Position numbers and translations under genes: made by a program. A DNA stretch of 64,000 bases, from the NCBI GenBank assembly GCA_015075365.1, contig JABTUN010000001.1, positions 2,604,001-2,668,000 of the forward strand. The letters are read 5' to 3'. The notes beneath the pieces were generated by a model that saw nothing but the letters and a program-made list of their open reading frames with translations, searched no databases and was not told the DNA's origin. How positions within the stretch are numbered: position 1 is the first letter of the stretch; each line of letters begins with the position of its first letter. This stretch comes from Verrucomicrobiaceae bacterium (lineage in GTDB: Bacteria > Verrucomicrobiota > Verrucomicrobiia > Verrucomicrobiales > Verrucomicrobiaceae). Shown piece by piece: positions 42,355-51,420 of the stretch.

Positions 42355-43065
42355 TCACGGACCCACGGTCACTTTGGCGACGTCGCACCAGTTGCCATTC
42401 ACCTCGCCGTCGTCCCAGAAGCGGGCGCGGTATTCGCGCACCTCGGGGGTGCCGGGCACCTGCAGCGGGCGCTCGTCGAGGTAGGGGCTGGCCGTGTCCA
42501 GTGCCAGGAAGACCCACGCGCCGCCGTTGACACGGCATTCGATGTGCAGCGCCTGGTGGCCGTCCTTGAAGAAGGTCAGGCGCACGATTTGGTTCGCCAC
42601 TCCCTGCTCCAGGAACAGCTTGATGCGCGGGGTGTCCCCGCCGGGCGGCGGTGGGGTGACCTCCGGGCCGATGATGCCCAGATCGCTGCCGATGACGTCC
42701 GTGTAGCCGAGGGCGTTTTTGATGTCCTTCACGAGGCGGAAGATGCGCTCGATGGCACCGGGCAGCACGGCGGCCACACCGGCGGGCAGGGCGGGCACCG
42801 TGAAGACCGGCAGCACCTGCACGGCGGTGCCAGTGCCCTGGTGGGCCTCCGCCACTGCACCGCTGATGGTGTCGCCAAAGCCCTGGGCGGCGGTGCGCCA
42901 GTCGCCGATCACATAGGCGGCCCACAGGCAGTCACCCACGGCGGCAGTGACGCGCGCGGCGGCCAGGGAGAGCGCTGTGGCATGGATGGGCAGTTTCGTG
43001 GCAAAATTAATGAGCCATTCCGGCTGTTCACCGAGGCGGCTGGGGAAGTAATTCTGTTTCTTCAT
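42355..43065 (-). CDS. Hypothetical protein with C-terminal beta domain
   Basis: The 236-residue protein starts MKKQNYFPSRLGEQPEW. The start is set by AAAGGA on the minus strand about 9 bases upstream. The first 135 residues are helical (INFATKLPIHATALSLAAAR, GAIERIFRLVKDIKNAL). The second half looks like an Ig/FnIII-type domain (ECRVNGGAWVFLALDTASP, REYRARFWDDGEVNGNWCDV). I do not recognise a family. The 250 bp downstream of it (42105-42354) carry no feature I can support. It is likely part of a small cassette with the neighbouring minus-strand genes. Confidence 0.75.
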   Translation of the reverse strand: MKKQNYFPSRLGEQPEWLINFATKLPIHATALSLAAARVTAAVGDCLWAAYVIGDWRTAAQGFGDTISGAVAEAHQGTGTAVQVLPVFTVPALPAGVAAVLPGAIERIFRLVKDIKNALGYTDVIGSDLGIIGPEVTPPPPGGDTPRIKLFLEQGVANQIVRLTFFKDGHQALHIECRVNGGAWVFLALDTASPYLDERPLQVPGTPEVREYRARFWDDGEVNGNWCDVAKVTVGP

Positions 43066-43260
43066 CTGTTTTCCTTTCTTGGGTCGGTTGGGTTGGTTGT
43101 TGCTTGGGGGGATGGGTGCGGGCGCCCAGACCAGACCTGGCTGGTTCCAGAGGGTGGATGGCGCGTTCCAAAGGGCGGTCATGGCGGGCTGCTGGTGCGA
43201 AAAGCACTGGTTATGAGGGGGGAGCGCGCCAAAAGCCCGGACCTCCGTCCGGCGGAGGAG

Positions 43261-43530
43261 GCCCGCCGTGGCGTGGCGGGCACCCGATTTCTGGCGGCGG
43301 TCGCCAGCGGTGGCGTGGCGGTCGCCCGATTCTTGGCGGCGGTCGCCAGCGGTGGCGTGGCGGTCGCCCGATTTCTGACGGCGGTCACCCGCCGTGGCAT
43401 GGCGGTCGCCCGATTTCTGATGGCGGTCGCCCGCCGTGGCGTGGCGGAGGCCCGATTCTTGGCGGCGGACGCCCTCCGTGGCGTGGTGGAAGCCCGATTT
43501 CCGGCGGCGGTCACCCGTTTTTTGGCGGGC
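43261..43530. repeat. 42-bp tandem repeat array (six units plus a partial)
   Basis: Six consecutive 42-bp units, each GCC-(A/C)GC-like at the start and ending GGCGGCGGTC, run from 43261 to 43512, with an 18-base remnant to 43530. In plus frame the units read like RRGVAVARFLAAVA. Because 42 is a multiple of three, all frames stay open, so no frame can be trusted as coding. It occupies most of the 557-bp gap 43066-43622, in which I see no secure gene. Confidence 0.85.
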
Positions 43531-43622
43531 AAGGCTGTTTCGGCGGTGGATGGCGTGCGGAAGGCGGGCATGGAGGCAGTGTGCGCCAGCTCTGCGCGCT
43601 GAACAGACCGCTATCGCGAAAC

Positions 43623-43985
43623 TTAAGCCGCCGCGCGTGCCTCGGCCATTTTGTCGAACCGGGAGAGCAGGAGGCCGAAGGCGCGCGCCACGCGGAAGAG
43701 GCACTCCGTGGTGAAAAACTTCTTCACGTTGAGGAAATCGGAGAGGTGGCTGATGGAGACGTTCGCGTGCCCGGCCAGCGCCTTGATGCTCCAGCCCGCG
43801 CGGCACATGAGATCCCTCAGCGCCAGCACCTGCCCCGCGCAGATGCGGCTGTGCTTCCTCTGCTCGCAACGATGGAACACCTGCTCCTCCGTCAGCGTGA
43901 AGACCGGCCCGCGCCTCCTCTTCGCCTTCTCCTCGCTTGCCTGCGAAACTTCCAAGCCGCTTTCATCATTCATCGTGTTTTTCAT
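43623..43985 (-). CDS. XRE-like helix-turn-helix DNA-binding protein
   Basis: The 120-residue protein starts MKNTMNDESGLEVSQ. AGGAGG on the minus strand 9 bases before this ATG is one of the few clear ribosome sites in the window and fixes the start. A basic linker (EEKAKRRRGPVF) precedes the helix-turn-helix (about 60-110: VLALRDLMCRAGWSIKALAG, ANVSISHLSDFLNVKKFF, LFRVARAFGLLL). It probably controls the minus-strand genes around the 42-bp repeats, or itself, by binding the shared motif at 44007-44085 just upstream. Confidence 0.82.
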   Translation of the reverse strand: MKNTMNDESGLEVSQASEEKAKRRRGPVFTLTEEQVFHRCEQRKHSRICAGQVLALRDLMCRAGWSIKALAGHANVSISHLSDFLNVKKFFTTECLFRVARAFGLLLSRFDKMAEARAAA

Positions 43986-44006
43986 ATCAGGAAACCTCCT
44001 CCCGCC

Positions 44007-44085
44007 GGTTACCCGGAGCGCGGGCGTTTGTGACAAAAAGCTGGAGAAAAGGCTTTCCCTCACAATGCCCGCTCCCCTTTTTCGC
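44007..44085. promoter_or_regulatory. Shared upstream motif between HTH gene and giant secreted protein gene
   Basis: GGTTACCCGGA (44007-44017), TTGTGACAAAAA (44028-44039) and CTTTTTCGC (44077-44085) repeat the order seen at 11996-12062. It lies in the 235-bp divergent gap. A palindromic core (CCGG) inside the first block would suit a dimeric regulator. Confidence 0.4.
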
Positions 44086-44220
44086 CGGATGCAAAACACG
44101 GCCGCAGGAGCACACCTGCCTTCTGCCTTGACGCCTCTGTGCGGGTACGATGCAATGGCCCGGCCTGTAACAAACCGCCACCGGGCGGGTATGAATGTCT
44201 GAAACACCGTTTCTACCGCC

Positions 44221-47200
44221 ATGAAACTGCCACGCCTTCTCCATCAAGGTCTCGCGGGATCCTTTTTACTGTCCGCCAGTCTCCAGGCGGCTCCGGGTGA
44301 TTTGGATCCTTTGTTTGGAATCGGGGGCAAGGTTCTGACGGAAGTCACTGCCTTTCGAAATGATTTTGCCAACGCCCTTTGCGTGCAACCAGACCGGAAG
44401 CTGGTGGTGGCAGGTTCGACTAACAACGGGACCAACGACGATTTCGCCGTAGTTCGCTACAACGAAGATGGCAGTCTCGATTTGAGTTTTGGGACAGGTG
44501 GGAAAGTCATTTCAAATTTTGGAAGTTCCGAGAATGGCTACGCATTGGCGATTCAGGGGGACTCCAAGATCGTCGTGGCGGGAAATAGCTCTGGGAATGA
44601 TACGGGTATCCGGCTGGCACGCTACAATCCCAGCGGGAACCTGGACACGACATTTGGCACCAACGGAACAGTGATCACGATACTCAACACCGAGTTGAAA
44701 GACATGGCTGTGCAGAGTGATGGCAAGCTTGTCGTCGTTGGATCGGGCGTCGTTGCTGGCAACAAGGACTTTGCGATTGTTCGGTACGACGAAAATGGCA
44801 CGTTGGACTCTCAGTTCGGCACCGGTGGCATCGTGACGACTCCAATCGGTCTAAACCATGACTACGGACAAAGTGTGGCCATCCAGAGCGACGGGAAACT
44901 CGTGGTGGCGGGCAGTGGTATCCCTTCGGTATCAGGCCAGGATTTCGCGCTGGCGCGCTATCTGGCGAACGGAAGCCTGGATCCCGGATTCGGCAACGGC
45001 GGAATTGTGACCACGGCGATCTCAACAGGTGACGATTGGGCGAAAAGCGTGGTCATACAGGGCGACGGCAGGCTCGTCGTCGCAGGGAACAGCGCCACCA
45101 GCGGTCTCTCCGGTGATTTTGAACTGGTTCGATACAACGCCAATGGCAGCCTGGACAACAGCTTCGGCAGCGGTGGAAAGGCGATTGTTTCCTTGGGGGC
45201 AGTGAAGGTGAGCTGTCACAGCCTGGCGATGCAGGCCGACGACAAGCTGATCGTGGCCGGCAACGCTGGATCGAGCACCGTCGTCGTGAGGGTCAACACG
45301 GATGGCAGTCTCGACACCACCTTCAATGGCACAGGCATACAAGTCATTTCGAACGGGCCTGCCAACACCGAAGGAGAAAGCCTTGTTGTGCAGGAAGATG
45401 GCAAAATTGTCGTGGCGGGGACAAGGCACAACGGCAGCAACAACGATGTTTCACTTCTGCGTCTTCTCACAGCTCCGAGTCCTCCCGTGGTGACGACAGC
45501 GGGGGCGACGCACTACACCGAATTTAGCGCGCGATTGAACGGAAATGTGCTGCCAGCCGGAGAAGCGTCCACAGCCTACTTTGAGTATGGCCTTGCAACG
45601 TCTTATGGCAACGTCACACCCGCGCAGGAGATCGGATCATCGGGAGTGATCGCAGTTCAACAAGTCGTGTCAGGCTTGGTGTCAGGCGCCACTTACCATT
45701 TCCGCCTCGTGGCGGCGAATTCTCTCGGCACGAGTTACGGGCAAGACATGACTTTCACAGCCGTGCAGCCGCAGCGTTATGAGAAGATGGTGCAGTTCAG
45801 TGAAGCCACAGGAATCACCCCGCTGGCGGGTCTGTCGCAGGGTGCGGATGGGTATTTCTATGGAACGACGTCTGCGGGAGGCATCAACGGGCAGGGCACT
45901 GTCTTCCGTCTTTCGGCTGGTGGCGTGCTCACCACCCTGGTGCATTTTGCTGGCTCCAATGGGAGTTCGCCCAGAACCCGAATGATCCAGGCCAGCGACG
46001 GCAACTTTTACGGGACGACCTACTACGGTGGCAGCGAGAACCGGGGGACGGTCTTCCGCATGACGCCGGCCGGCCAACTGACGACGCTGTTTCACTTTGC
46101 ATCTACAAACACGGGCGTTCATCCGCACAAGGAGTTGGTGGAGGCGGGTGACGGAAATCTTTACGGGGTCACGCAATACAGCAGCTACAACTCCAACGGG
46201 CAGGTCAACTTCAGCGGCGGTGTTGTCTATCGAATCACCAAGACCGGACAATTCACGGTGATGGCGGGTCCTGGCAGCGCCGTGCAGGTGGGTGGTTCGT
46301 TGAGCGGAAGCTCTCCCGACACAAGCCTGATTCAGGGGATGGATGGGGCGCTTTACGGCTGTTACTCGGGTTCGATTTTCAAAGTAACATTGGGCGGTCA
46401 GAGTTCGACTCTCAGCCTATCCTCCGGAAATGGCTTTCTGGGTTCCCCGTCGGATCTTTTGCTCAACGATGATGGCTACTTCTATGGGGTTTCGGGCAAT
46501 GGCGGGGTCAATTCGGTGGGCGGAGCATTCAACGTCAGCAGCAACGGGGCCTACAGCATCTTTTTCAATGCGACAACAACGGTGGCTCGAAACCCGAACA
46601 CCCTGATCAAGGCTGTCGATGGTAGTTTTTGGGGGACGTCTGCTGGAGGAAACAATAACAAAGGCGTCATCTTCAAGATCCTCCAAACCGGCGAGGCTTC
46701 TGTGGTGTATCATTTTCCCAGCACGACCAGCGGTCCAAGCAAACTGATGCAGGCGTTCGATGGAACCTTTTATGGCACTGAGGCGGGTCCCGGAACAGGC
46801 GGCAACTTGGGTTCGGTTTTTCGTGTGAACGCAGATAATTCGGTCACCACAGTCCTGCGCTTCAATGGTGCCAACGGGCGCTATGACCGTGCCAGTCTGA
46901 TGCAGACGAGTGATGGAGCGCTTTATGGCACCGGCAGTGGAGGTGGCGTGCAGTCCGGGAACATCTTCACTGTGAGCCCTGCCGGGACGATCAACACGCT
47001 GGCGAGTTTTGATGGCGCGGCGCTGGGCGGTGATCCGGGCGCGGCCTTGGTGAAGGCGGCGGACGGGAACTTCTACGGCACGGCAAAGACGGGCGGGGTG
47101 AATGACAAGGGCACGGTGTTTCGCATGACGCCAGGGGGCGTGGTGACGGTGCTGGTGCCTTTCGACGGCACGAACGGTGCCTTCCCGGAGGCAGCGCTGA

Positions 47201-50200
47201 CGCTGGCGGGCGATGGCCACCTCTACGGCACCACGCGCGAGGGCGGCAGCAGCAATCTGGGCACGGTCTTCCGGCTGACCACCGGTGGTGTGCTGACGGT
47301 GCTCCAGCACTTCACCGGCGCGAATGGGGCCACGCCGCTCAAACGGATGATCACGGCTGCGGACGGCAATCTGTATGGCACAACCTCCGCCGGGGGCGCG
47401 GGAGGCAGCGGCCTCGTTTTCCGGCTCACTCCCGCCAGCGGTGTGATGGTCACGGTGGCGGAGTTCAACGGTGCCAACGGCCAGTCGCCCAATGAACTGC
47501 GGCAGCAGGCGGACGGTTCCTTCATCGGCACCACGCGACTGGGCGGCGGGAGCAATCTGGGCACGATTTTTCACCTGGCGGGCGACGGCACGATCACGGT
47601 GCTGAAAAACTTCACCGGCGCCGACGGCCAGTGGCCGGAGTCGGCGCTGAGCCTGGCCCCGGATGGCACGCTGTGGGGCACCACGAGCGCCGGAGCCACA
47701 TCGGACAATGGCACGCTGTTCAAAATCGTGGCGGGCAGCATCTTCGTGCCGGTGATGGACTTCGGTTCCGTGCCTGACGAGAAACCCACCGGGCCGGTTT
47801 TCTTCGGGCAGGATGGCAATCTGTATGGAACGACGCGCAACTCGGTCTTCCGCTTCCTGTTTCCCGGTGCTCCCATCGCGGACGCAGGCTCCGCCAGCAG
47901 CGTCACGACCACCTCGGCGGTCATTGACGCGAAGGTGAACGCCCGCGGCAGCAGCACGCAGTCCACCATCGAGTACGGCATTGACGGCGTGAGCTTCCCG
48001 CTGAGCGCGACAGCCGCGCCGCTGAGCGTGAGCGGCTACACGACCACGCGCGTGGGTGCCGCGCTGGCGGGGCTGGTCTCCGGCACGCGGTATTACTACC
48101 GGCTGCGCTCGGTGAGCAGCGTGGGCACGACAGTGAGCCCGGTGGCGTCCTTTGCCACGCAATCGCTGGCCTACGCGGCCACGACACCTGCGACCGGCCT
48201 CGGCCCGACCAGCGCCACGCTCAACGGCATCGTGAACGCCTTCGAGAACAGTGCCACGGTGACTTTTGAGTATGGGACGGACGGCAACACATTCCCGTTC
48301 AGCATCGCGGCCACGCCAGGCACCGTCACGGGGGATGCGGACACTCCTGTGGCCGCAGCCATCGCCGGCCTGACCAAGGGGGTGACGTATTACTTCCGCG
48401 TTCGTGCCATCACCACGGCGGGCACCACCATCAGCGGTGCGACTTCCTTCCGAACCCTGATCGAGCCCCTGGCGACCACCGGTCCGGCGCTGGCGCTTTC
48501 CACCACGACCGCGCGAGTCACTGGAACAGTGCAGGCGCGGGATGCGGATACGCAGGTCTTTTTCGAGTATGGTTCAAGCCCCACGAACTTCCCCAATATC
48601 ATCGCGGCTCTTCCAGGGCTCGTCACTGGAGACGAGCCGACGAATGTGGCAGCGGAGGTGCCAAATCTCCTCTCAGGCGTGACCTACTACTACCGGGTGC
48701 GGGCCAGCAGCGCGGGCGGTCTCACCCACAGCAGCGCCTTATCGTTCCAACTTCAGGTGCTTTCGGGATTCACCCAGGTGTTTCCACCTGCACCACCTCT
48801 CTCCGAGGGCTTGCTCATCGTGAACCTGACACCGGTGGGCATCCTCAGCGGGTGGCGGCTGGCGGGGGAGCAGCAGTGGCGCGCCTCTGGCAGCGCGGCG
48901 GGCGGGCTGGCGACGGGGAATCACACTGTCGAGTTTCGTCCCGTGCCAGGCTGGAATCATCCGGCCGAGGACGTGGTGACTGTGGTGAGCGGGGAGGTGA
49001 GCACCTTCACCGCGCATTACTACCACGCGGCGGCCACCAGCGGCACGGGCGGGCTGGGTGTCGTTTTGAAGCCGGACAGCCTCACCACCGGCCCGGATCG
49101 CGCGCAATGGCGGCTGCTGGGGGAGAATGACACGCAGTGGAGGGACAGTGGCGCGTCCGTCAGCAGCCTGATTCCAGGAAGCTACCTCGTGGAGTGCAAG
49201 CCCGTGGCAGGACGTGAGACGCCGCCGAATGTGAACATCGTCGTGGTGGCAGGGAACACGGTCTCGCCCACGATCACCTACTTTGTGGCTTCCGCGGCCA
49301 CGGGCACGGCACCCTCCGTGCTGGCGTATGAGAGCGTGACCGGCGACACGGCGCGGCCGTATGCCTTTGTCGGACAACTGCGCAGCAATGCAGGCGCGGG
49401 CAGCGGCTTTGTGGTGAAAGAGCGTGTGGTGGCCACCGCCGCCCATGTGCTGTGGAATGATGGCACGCTGAGCGCCGCGCAGGGCCTGCAATGGCTCTTC
49501 CAGCGGCACCGTGGTCTGCATGAGCCGCAGCCGATCGAGCCGCGCGGCTTTTATCTCTTCGACAGCTATTCCGGCCAGCGCGCGGCGGAGGCCACGCCAG
49601 GTTTCTTTTCCCCGCAGTCGCAGACGCTGGACGTGGCGGCGCTGTACTTCACGGAAAACGCCGGGCGCGGCGGCTATGGCGGCTTTTTGGCGAGCGATCT
49701 GACGCAGAATGAGTTCCTGCTCTCCAGCGCGAACAAGCTGCTGGTGGGATACCCTGTTGATGGCATCGCCGCGACCTCGCAGGGGCGCATGCATGCCACG
49801 TCGCCGGCGAATGTGGCCTTCACGGCCGGATTCGGCCGCACTTTTACCACCACCGGGCTGCGCGCCATCGGCGGGAACAGCGGCGGTCCGCTGTGTGTGC
49901 AGTTTGACGGCGGGAACTACTATCCGGCGGCGATCTGCCTGGGCGGCAGCGGGCAGATGGTGGTGCGCGCGATCGACAGCGCGGCGGTGGACCTCTTTAA
50001 TCGCGCGGAGACCAGCGGCAACGGTGGCGGCGGCGTGGTGGGCGGCGGGGCCACGCTCACGACGATCGCCACGGGTGGCACGACAGGTGCGGGCATCCTC
50101 AAGGTGAACATCCTGCCTGTCGAAGCGGCAGGCACCGCTCCAAACTGGATTGCCGCGTGGGGATTGAGTCCCGACACACCCTCACGCCCCTCGGGCTTTG

Positions 50201-50709
50201 AGCGGGCGGGATTGAGCCCGGGCACCTACATCGTGAAATTCTCGTCCGTGGCGGGCTTCCAGATGCCCGTGGATCAAACCGTCGTGATACAAGCAAACTC
50301 CACGAGCACGTTGACTTACACTTACGCCCTGCCCATGTCCCCGCAGGAAAGCTGGCGTCACCAGCACTTCGGCAGCGCGTCGAACAGCGGAAACGCCGCT
50401 GACAACCACGACTATGACCGCGATGGCTTCACGAACGCCGAGGAATACGCGGCGGGCACGAACCCGACGCAGCGGGGCGATTTTTTCCGCGCGAACAACC
50501 CGCAGCGCGGCCCCGGCACGTTCAGCGTGAGCACGGCGGGCAAGGCGGGGCGCGCCTACATCCTGGAACGCAGCGCGACGATGGCCGCGGGCACCTGGAG
50601 CACGGTGGACACGGAGGGGCCGCTCGCAGCCGATGGCCCGGTGGCGCTCACGGACGCGGCCAGCCCGCCCGGCGCGGCGTTTTACCGCATCCGGGTGACG
50701 GGGCCGTGA
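44221..50709 (+). CDS. Giant secreted delta-60 / GloVer repeat protein with embedded trypsin-like protease
   Basis: The 2162-residue protein has a signal peptide (LLHQGLAGSFLLSASLQAA). Residues about 24-420 are delta-60 repeats (LDPLFGIGGKV, VVAGSTNNGTNDDFAVVRYN). Residues about 520-1215 are GloVer-type repeats (LYGTTSAGGAGGSGLVFRLT). FnIII-like modules (about 1220-1510) and Ig-like segments follow. Residues about 1700-1925 form a chymotrypsin-fold domain with the full triad: H1742 in ATAAHVLW, D1804 in TLDVAALYF and S1887 in GGNSGGPLC. The C-terminus has a DYDRDGFTNAEEYAAGTNP calcium-type loop and a final beta domain ending AFYRIRVTGP. The repeats probably form an adhesive or propeller-like surface structure. 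The protease may process the protein itself or its partners. Confidence 0.93.
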   Translation: MKLPRLLHQGLAGSFLLSASLQAAPGDLDPLFGIGGKVLTEVTAFRNDFANALCVQPDRKLVVAGSTNNGTNDDFAVVRYNEDGSLDLSFGTGGKVISNFGSSENGYALAIQGDSKIVVAGNSSGNDTGIRLARYNPSGNLDTTFGTNGTVITILNTELKDMAVQSDGKLVVVGSGVVAGNKDFAIVRYDENGTLDSQFGTGGIVTTPIGLNHDYGQSVAIQSDGKLVVAGSGIPSVSGQDFALARYLANGSLDPGFGNGGIVTTAISTGDDWAKSVVIQGDGRLVVAGNSATSGLSGDFELVRYNANGSLDNSFGSGGKAIVSLGAVKVSCHSLAMQADDKLIVAGNAGSSTVVVRVNTDGSLDTTFNGTGIQVISNGPANTEGESLVVQEDGKIVVAGTRHNGSNNDVSLLRLLTAPSPPVVTTAGATHYTEFSARLNGNVLPAGEASTAYFEYGLATSYGNVTPAQEIGSSGVIAVQQVVSGLVSGATYHFRLVAANSLGTSYGQDMTFTAVQPQRYEKMVQFSEATGITPLAGLSQGADGYFYGTTSAGGINGQGTVFRLSAGGVLTTLVHFAGSNGSSPRTRMIQASDGNFYGTTYYGGSENRGTVFRMTPAGQLTTLFHFASTNTGVHPHKELVEAGDGNLYGVTQYSSYNSNGQVNFSGGVVYRITKTGQFTVMAGPGSAVQVGGSLSGSSPDTSLIQGMDGALYGCYSGSIFKVTLGGQSSTLSLSSGNGFLGSPSDLLLNDDGYFYGVSGNGGVNSVGGAFNVSSNGAYSIFFNATTTVARNPNTLIKAVDGSFWGTSAGGNNNKGVIFKILQTGEASVVYHFPSTTSGPSKLMQAFDGTFYGTEAGPGTGGNLGSVFRVNADNSVTTVLRFNGANGRYDRASLMQTSDGALYGTGSGGGVQSGNIFTVSPAGTINTLASFDGAALGGDPGAALVKAADGNFYGTAKTGGVNDKGTVFRMTPGGVVTVLVPFDGTNGAFPEAALTLAGDGHLYGTTREGGSSNLGTVFRLTTGGVLTVLQHFTGANGATPLKRMITAADGNLYGTTSAGGAGGSGLVFRLTPASGVMVTVAEFNGANGQSPNELRQQADGSFIGTTRLGGGSNLGTIFHLAGDGTITVLKNFTGADGQWPESALSLAPDGTLWGTTSAGATSDNGTLFKIVAGSIFVPVMDFGSVPDEKPTGPVFFGQDGNLYGTTRNSVFRFLFPGAPIADAGSASSVTTTSAVIDAKVNARGSSTQSTIEYGIDGVSFPLSATAAPLSVSGYTTTRVGAALAGLVSGTRYYYRLRSVSSVGTTVSPVASFATQSLAYAATTPATGLGPTSATLNGIVNAFENSATVTFEYGTDGNTFPFSIAATPGTVTGDADTPVAAAIAGLTKGVTYYFRVRAITTAGTTISGATSFRTLIEPLATTGPALALSTTTARVTGTVQARDADTQVFFEYGSSPTNFPNIIAALPGLVTGDEPTNVAAEVPNLLSGVTYYYRVRASSAGGLTHSSALSFQLQVLSGFTQVFPPAPPLSEGLLIVNLTPVGILSGWRLAGEQQWRASGSAAGGLATGNHTVEFRPVPGWNHPAEDVVTVVSGEVSTFTAHYYHAAATSGTGGLGVVLKPDSLTTGPDRAQWRLLGENDTQWRDSGASVSSLIPGSYLVECKPVAGRETPPNVNIVVVAGNTVSPTITYFVASAATGTAPSVLAYESVTGDTARPYAFVGQLRSNAGAGSGFVVKERVVATAAHVLWNDGTLSAAQGLQWLFQRHRGLHEPQPIEPRGFYLFDSYSGQRAAEATPGFFSPQSQTLDVAALYFTENAGRGGYGGFLASDLTQNEFLLSSANKLLVGYPVDGIAATSQGRMHATSPANVAFTAGFGRTFTTTGLRAIGGNSGGPLCVQFDGGNYYPAAICLGGSGQMVVRAIDSAAVDLFNRAETSGNGGGGVVGGGATLTTIATGGTTGAGILKVNILPVEAAGTAPNWIAAWGLSPDTPSRPSGFERAGLSPGTYIVKFSSVAGFQMPVDQTVVIQANSTSTLTYTYALPMSPQESWRHQHFGSASNSGNAADNHDYDRDGFTNAEEYAAGTNPTQRGDFFRANNPQRGPGTFSVSTAGKAGRAYILERSATMAAGTWSTVDTEGPLAADGPVALTDAASPPGAAFYRIRVTGP

Positions 50710-50769
50710 GGGTTTCGCGGATTTGTGCCGGTTGCAAAGGAGCGCGTGCTCTGGTTTGATGGACCACGC

Positions 50770-51411
50770 ATGAAAAAATACCCGCGCCTGTTGCTCGGCG
50801 GTCTGCTGGCCGTGATGATGACGAGCTGTGCCAACTTTGGCCAGCCGAAGTTCCGTATTTCCGTCCATACGGAGGGGGCGGAGGAGGACAATCCGCGCGA
50901 GGTGATCCCGCTGGCGCTGGGCGGGCGGAAGTTCCTGTTTAAACGCGTGCCGGAGTTCAGCCAGCGGCAGATCACGGCGTTCGAGCCGTTCGCGGCCGAA
51001 GGCGGGCAGGGCAACGGGCTGCTGCTGCAACTGGATGTGGCCGGGCGCAACGCGCTGGAGTATGCGACGCGCATCCGCCAGGGGGAACTGATGCTGACGG
51101 TGGTGAACGGCGTGCCGGTGGACGTGGTGCAGACGGACAAGCCGGTGGCGGACGGGCGCTTCACGATCTGGCGCGGGGTTTCGGACGAGACGATCGCGGA
51201 AATGGAAAAAAAGCTGCCGCGCCTGAGCCAGATGCGGTCCTCGTCCCCCTACATGGACATGCTGGCGTCCACGGATGATGAGAAGAAGGCGATGCGCGAG
51301 CGCGCGGAGGCGGAGGAGAAAATGCTGAAGGAACTGGAGAAGCAGAAAAGCGGCGGTGGCGGCTGGTTCTCCCGGAAGCGGAAGGAGCCGAACGAGATCC
51401 CGCTGCAATAA
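50770..51411 (+). CDS. Lipoprotein of unknown function
   Basis: The 213-residue protein has a lipoprotein signal (LLLGGLLAVMMTSCANFG, lipobox TSC), so the start is MKKYPRLL rather than an upstream GTG at 50725. The mature part is beta-rich (FRISVHTEGAEEDNPREVIP, LFKRVPEFSQRQITAFEPF) followed by a helical Glu/Lys coiled coil and a basic end. Its N-terminal half may inspect a ligand; no family was recognised. The gene is 9 bp upstream of the M23 peptidase, so the two are probably co-expressed and act at the envelope. Confidence 0.82.
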   Translation: MKKYPRLLLGGLLAVMMTSCANFGQPKFRISVHTEGAEEDNPREVIPLALGGRKFLFKRVPEFSQRQITAFEPFAAEGGQGNGLLLQLDVAGRNALEYATRIRQGELMLTVVNGVPVDVVQTDKPVADGRFTIWRGVSDETIAEMEKKLPRLSQMRSSSPYMDMLASTDDEKKAMRERAEAEEKMLKELEKQKSGGGGWFSRKRKEPNEIPLQ

Positions 51412-51420
51412 ATCGAACCC

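Noticed and set aside
43261..43530. CRISPR array
   Set aside because: The 42-bp units are contiguous with no spacers, and no cas genes are nearby.
42238..43602. Plus-strand protein containing the 42-bp repeats
   Set aside because: Its first two thirds are antisense to the supported gene at 42355-43065, and the repeat keeps all frames open, so there is no independent evidence for it.
41431..44220. Prophage remnant, suggested by a fibre-like protein and an HTH regulator
   Set aside because: There is no integrase, capsid, terminase, portal or attachment repeat, and the tRNA gene at 35018 is intact and distant.
46417..48162. Minus-strand frame of about 581 codons in the delta-60/GloVer gene
   Set aside because: It mirrors the Gly/Thr repeats on the coding strand and is Arg/His-rich without motifs.
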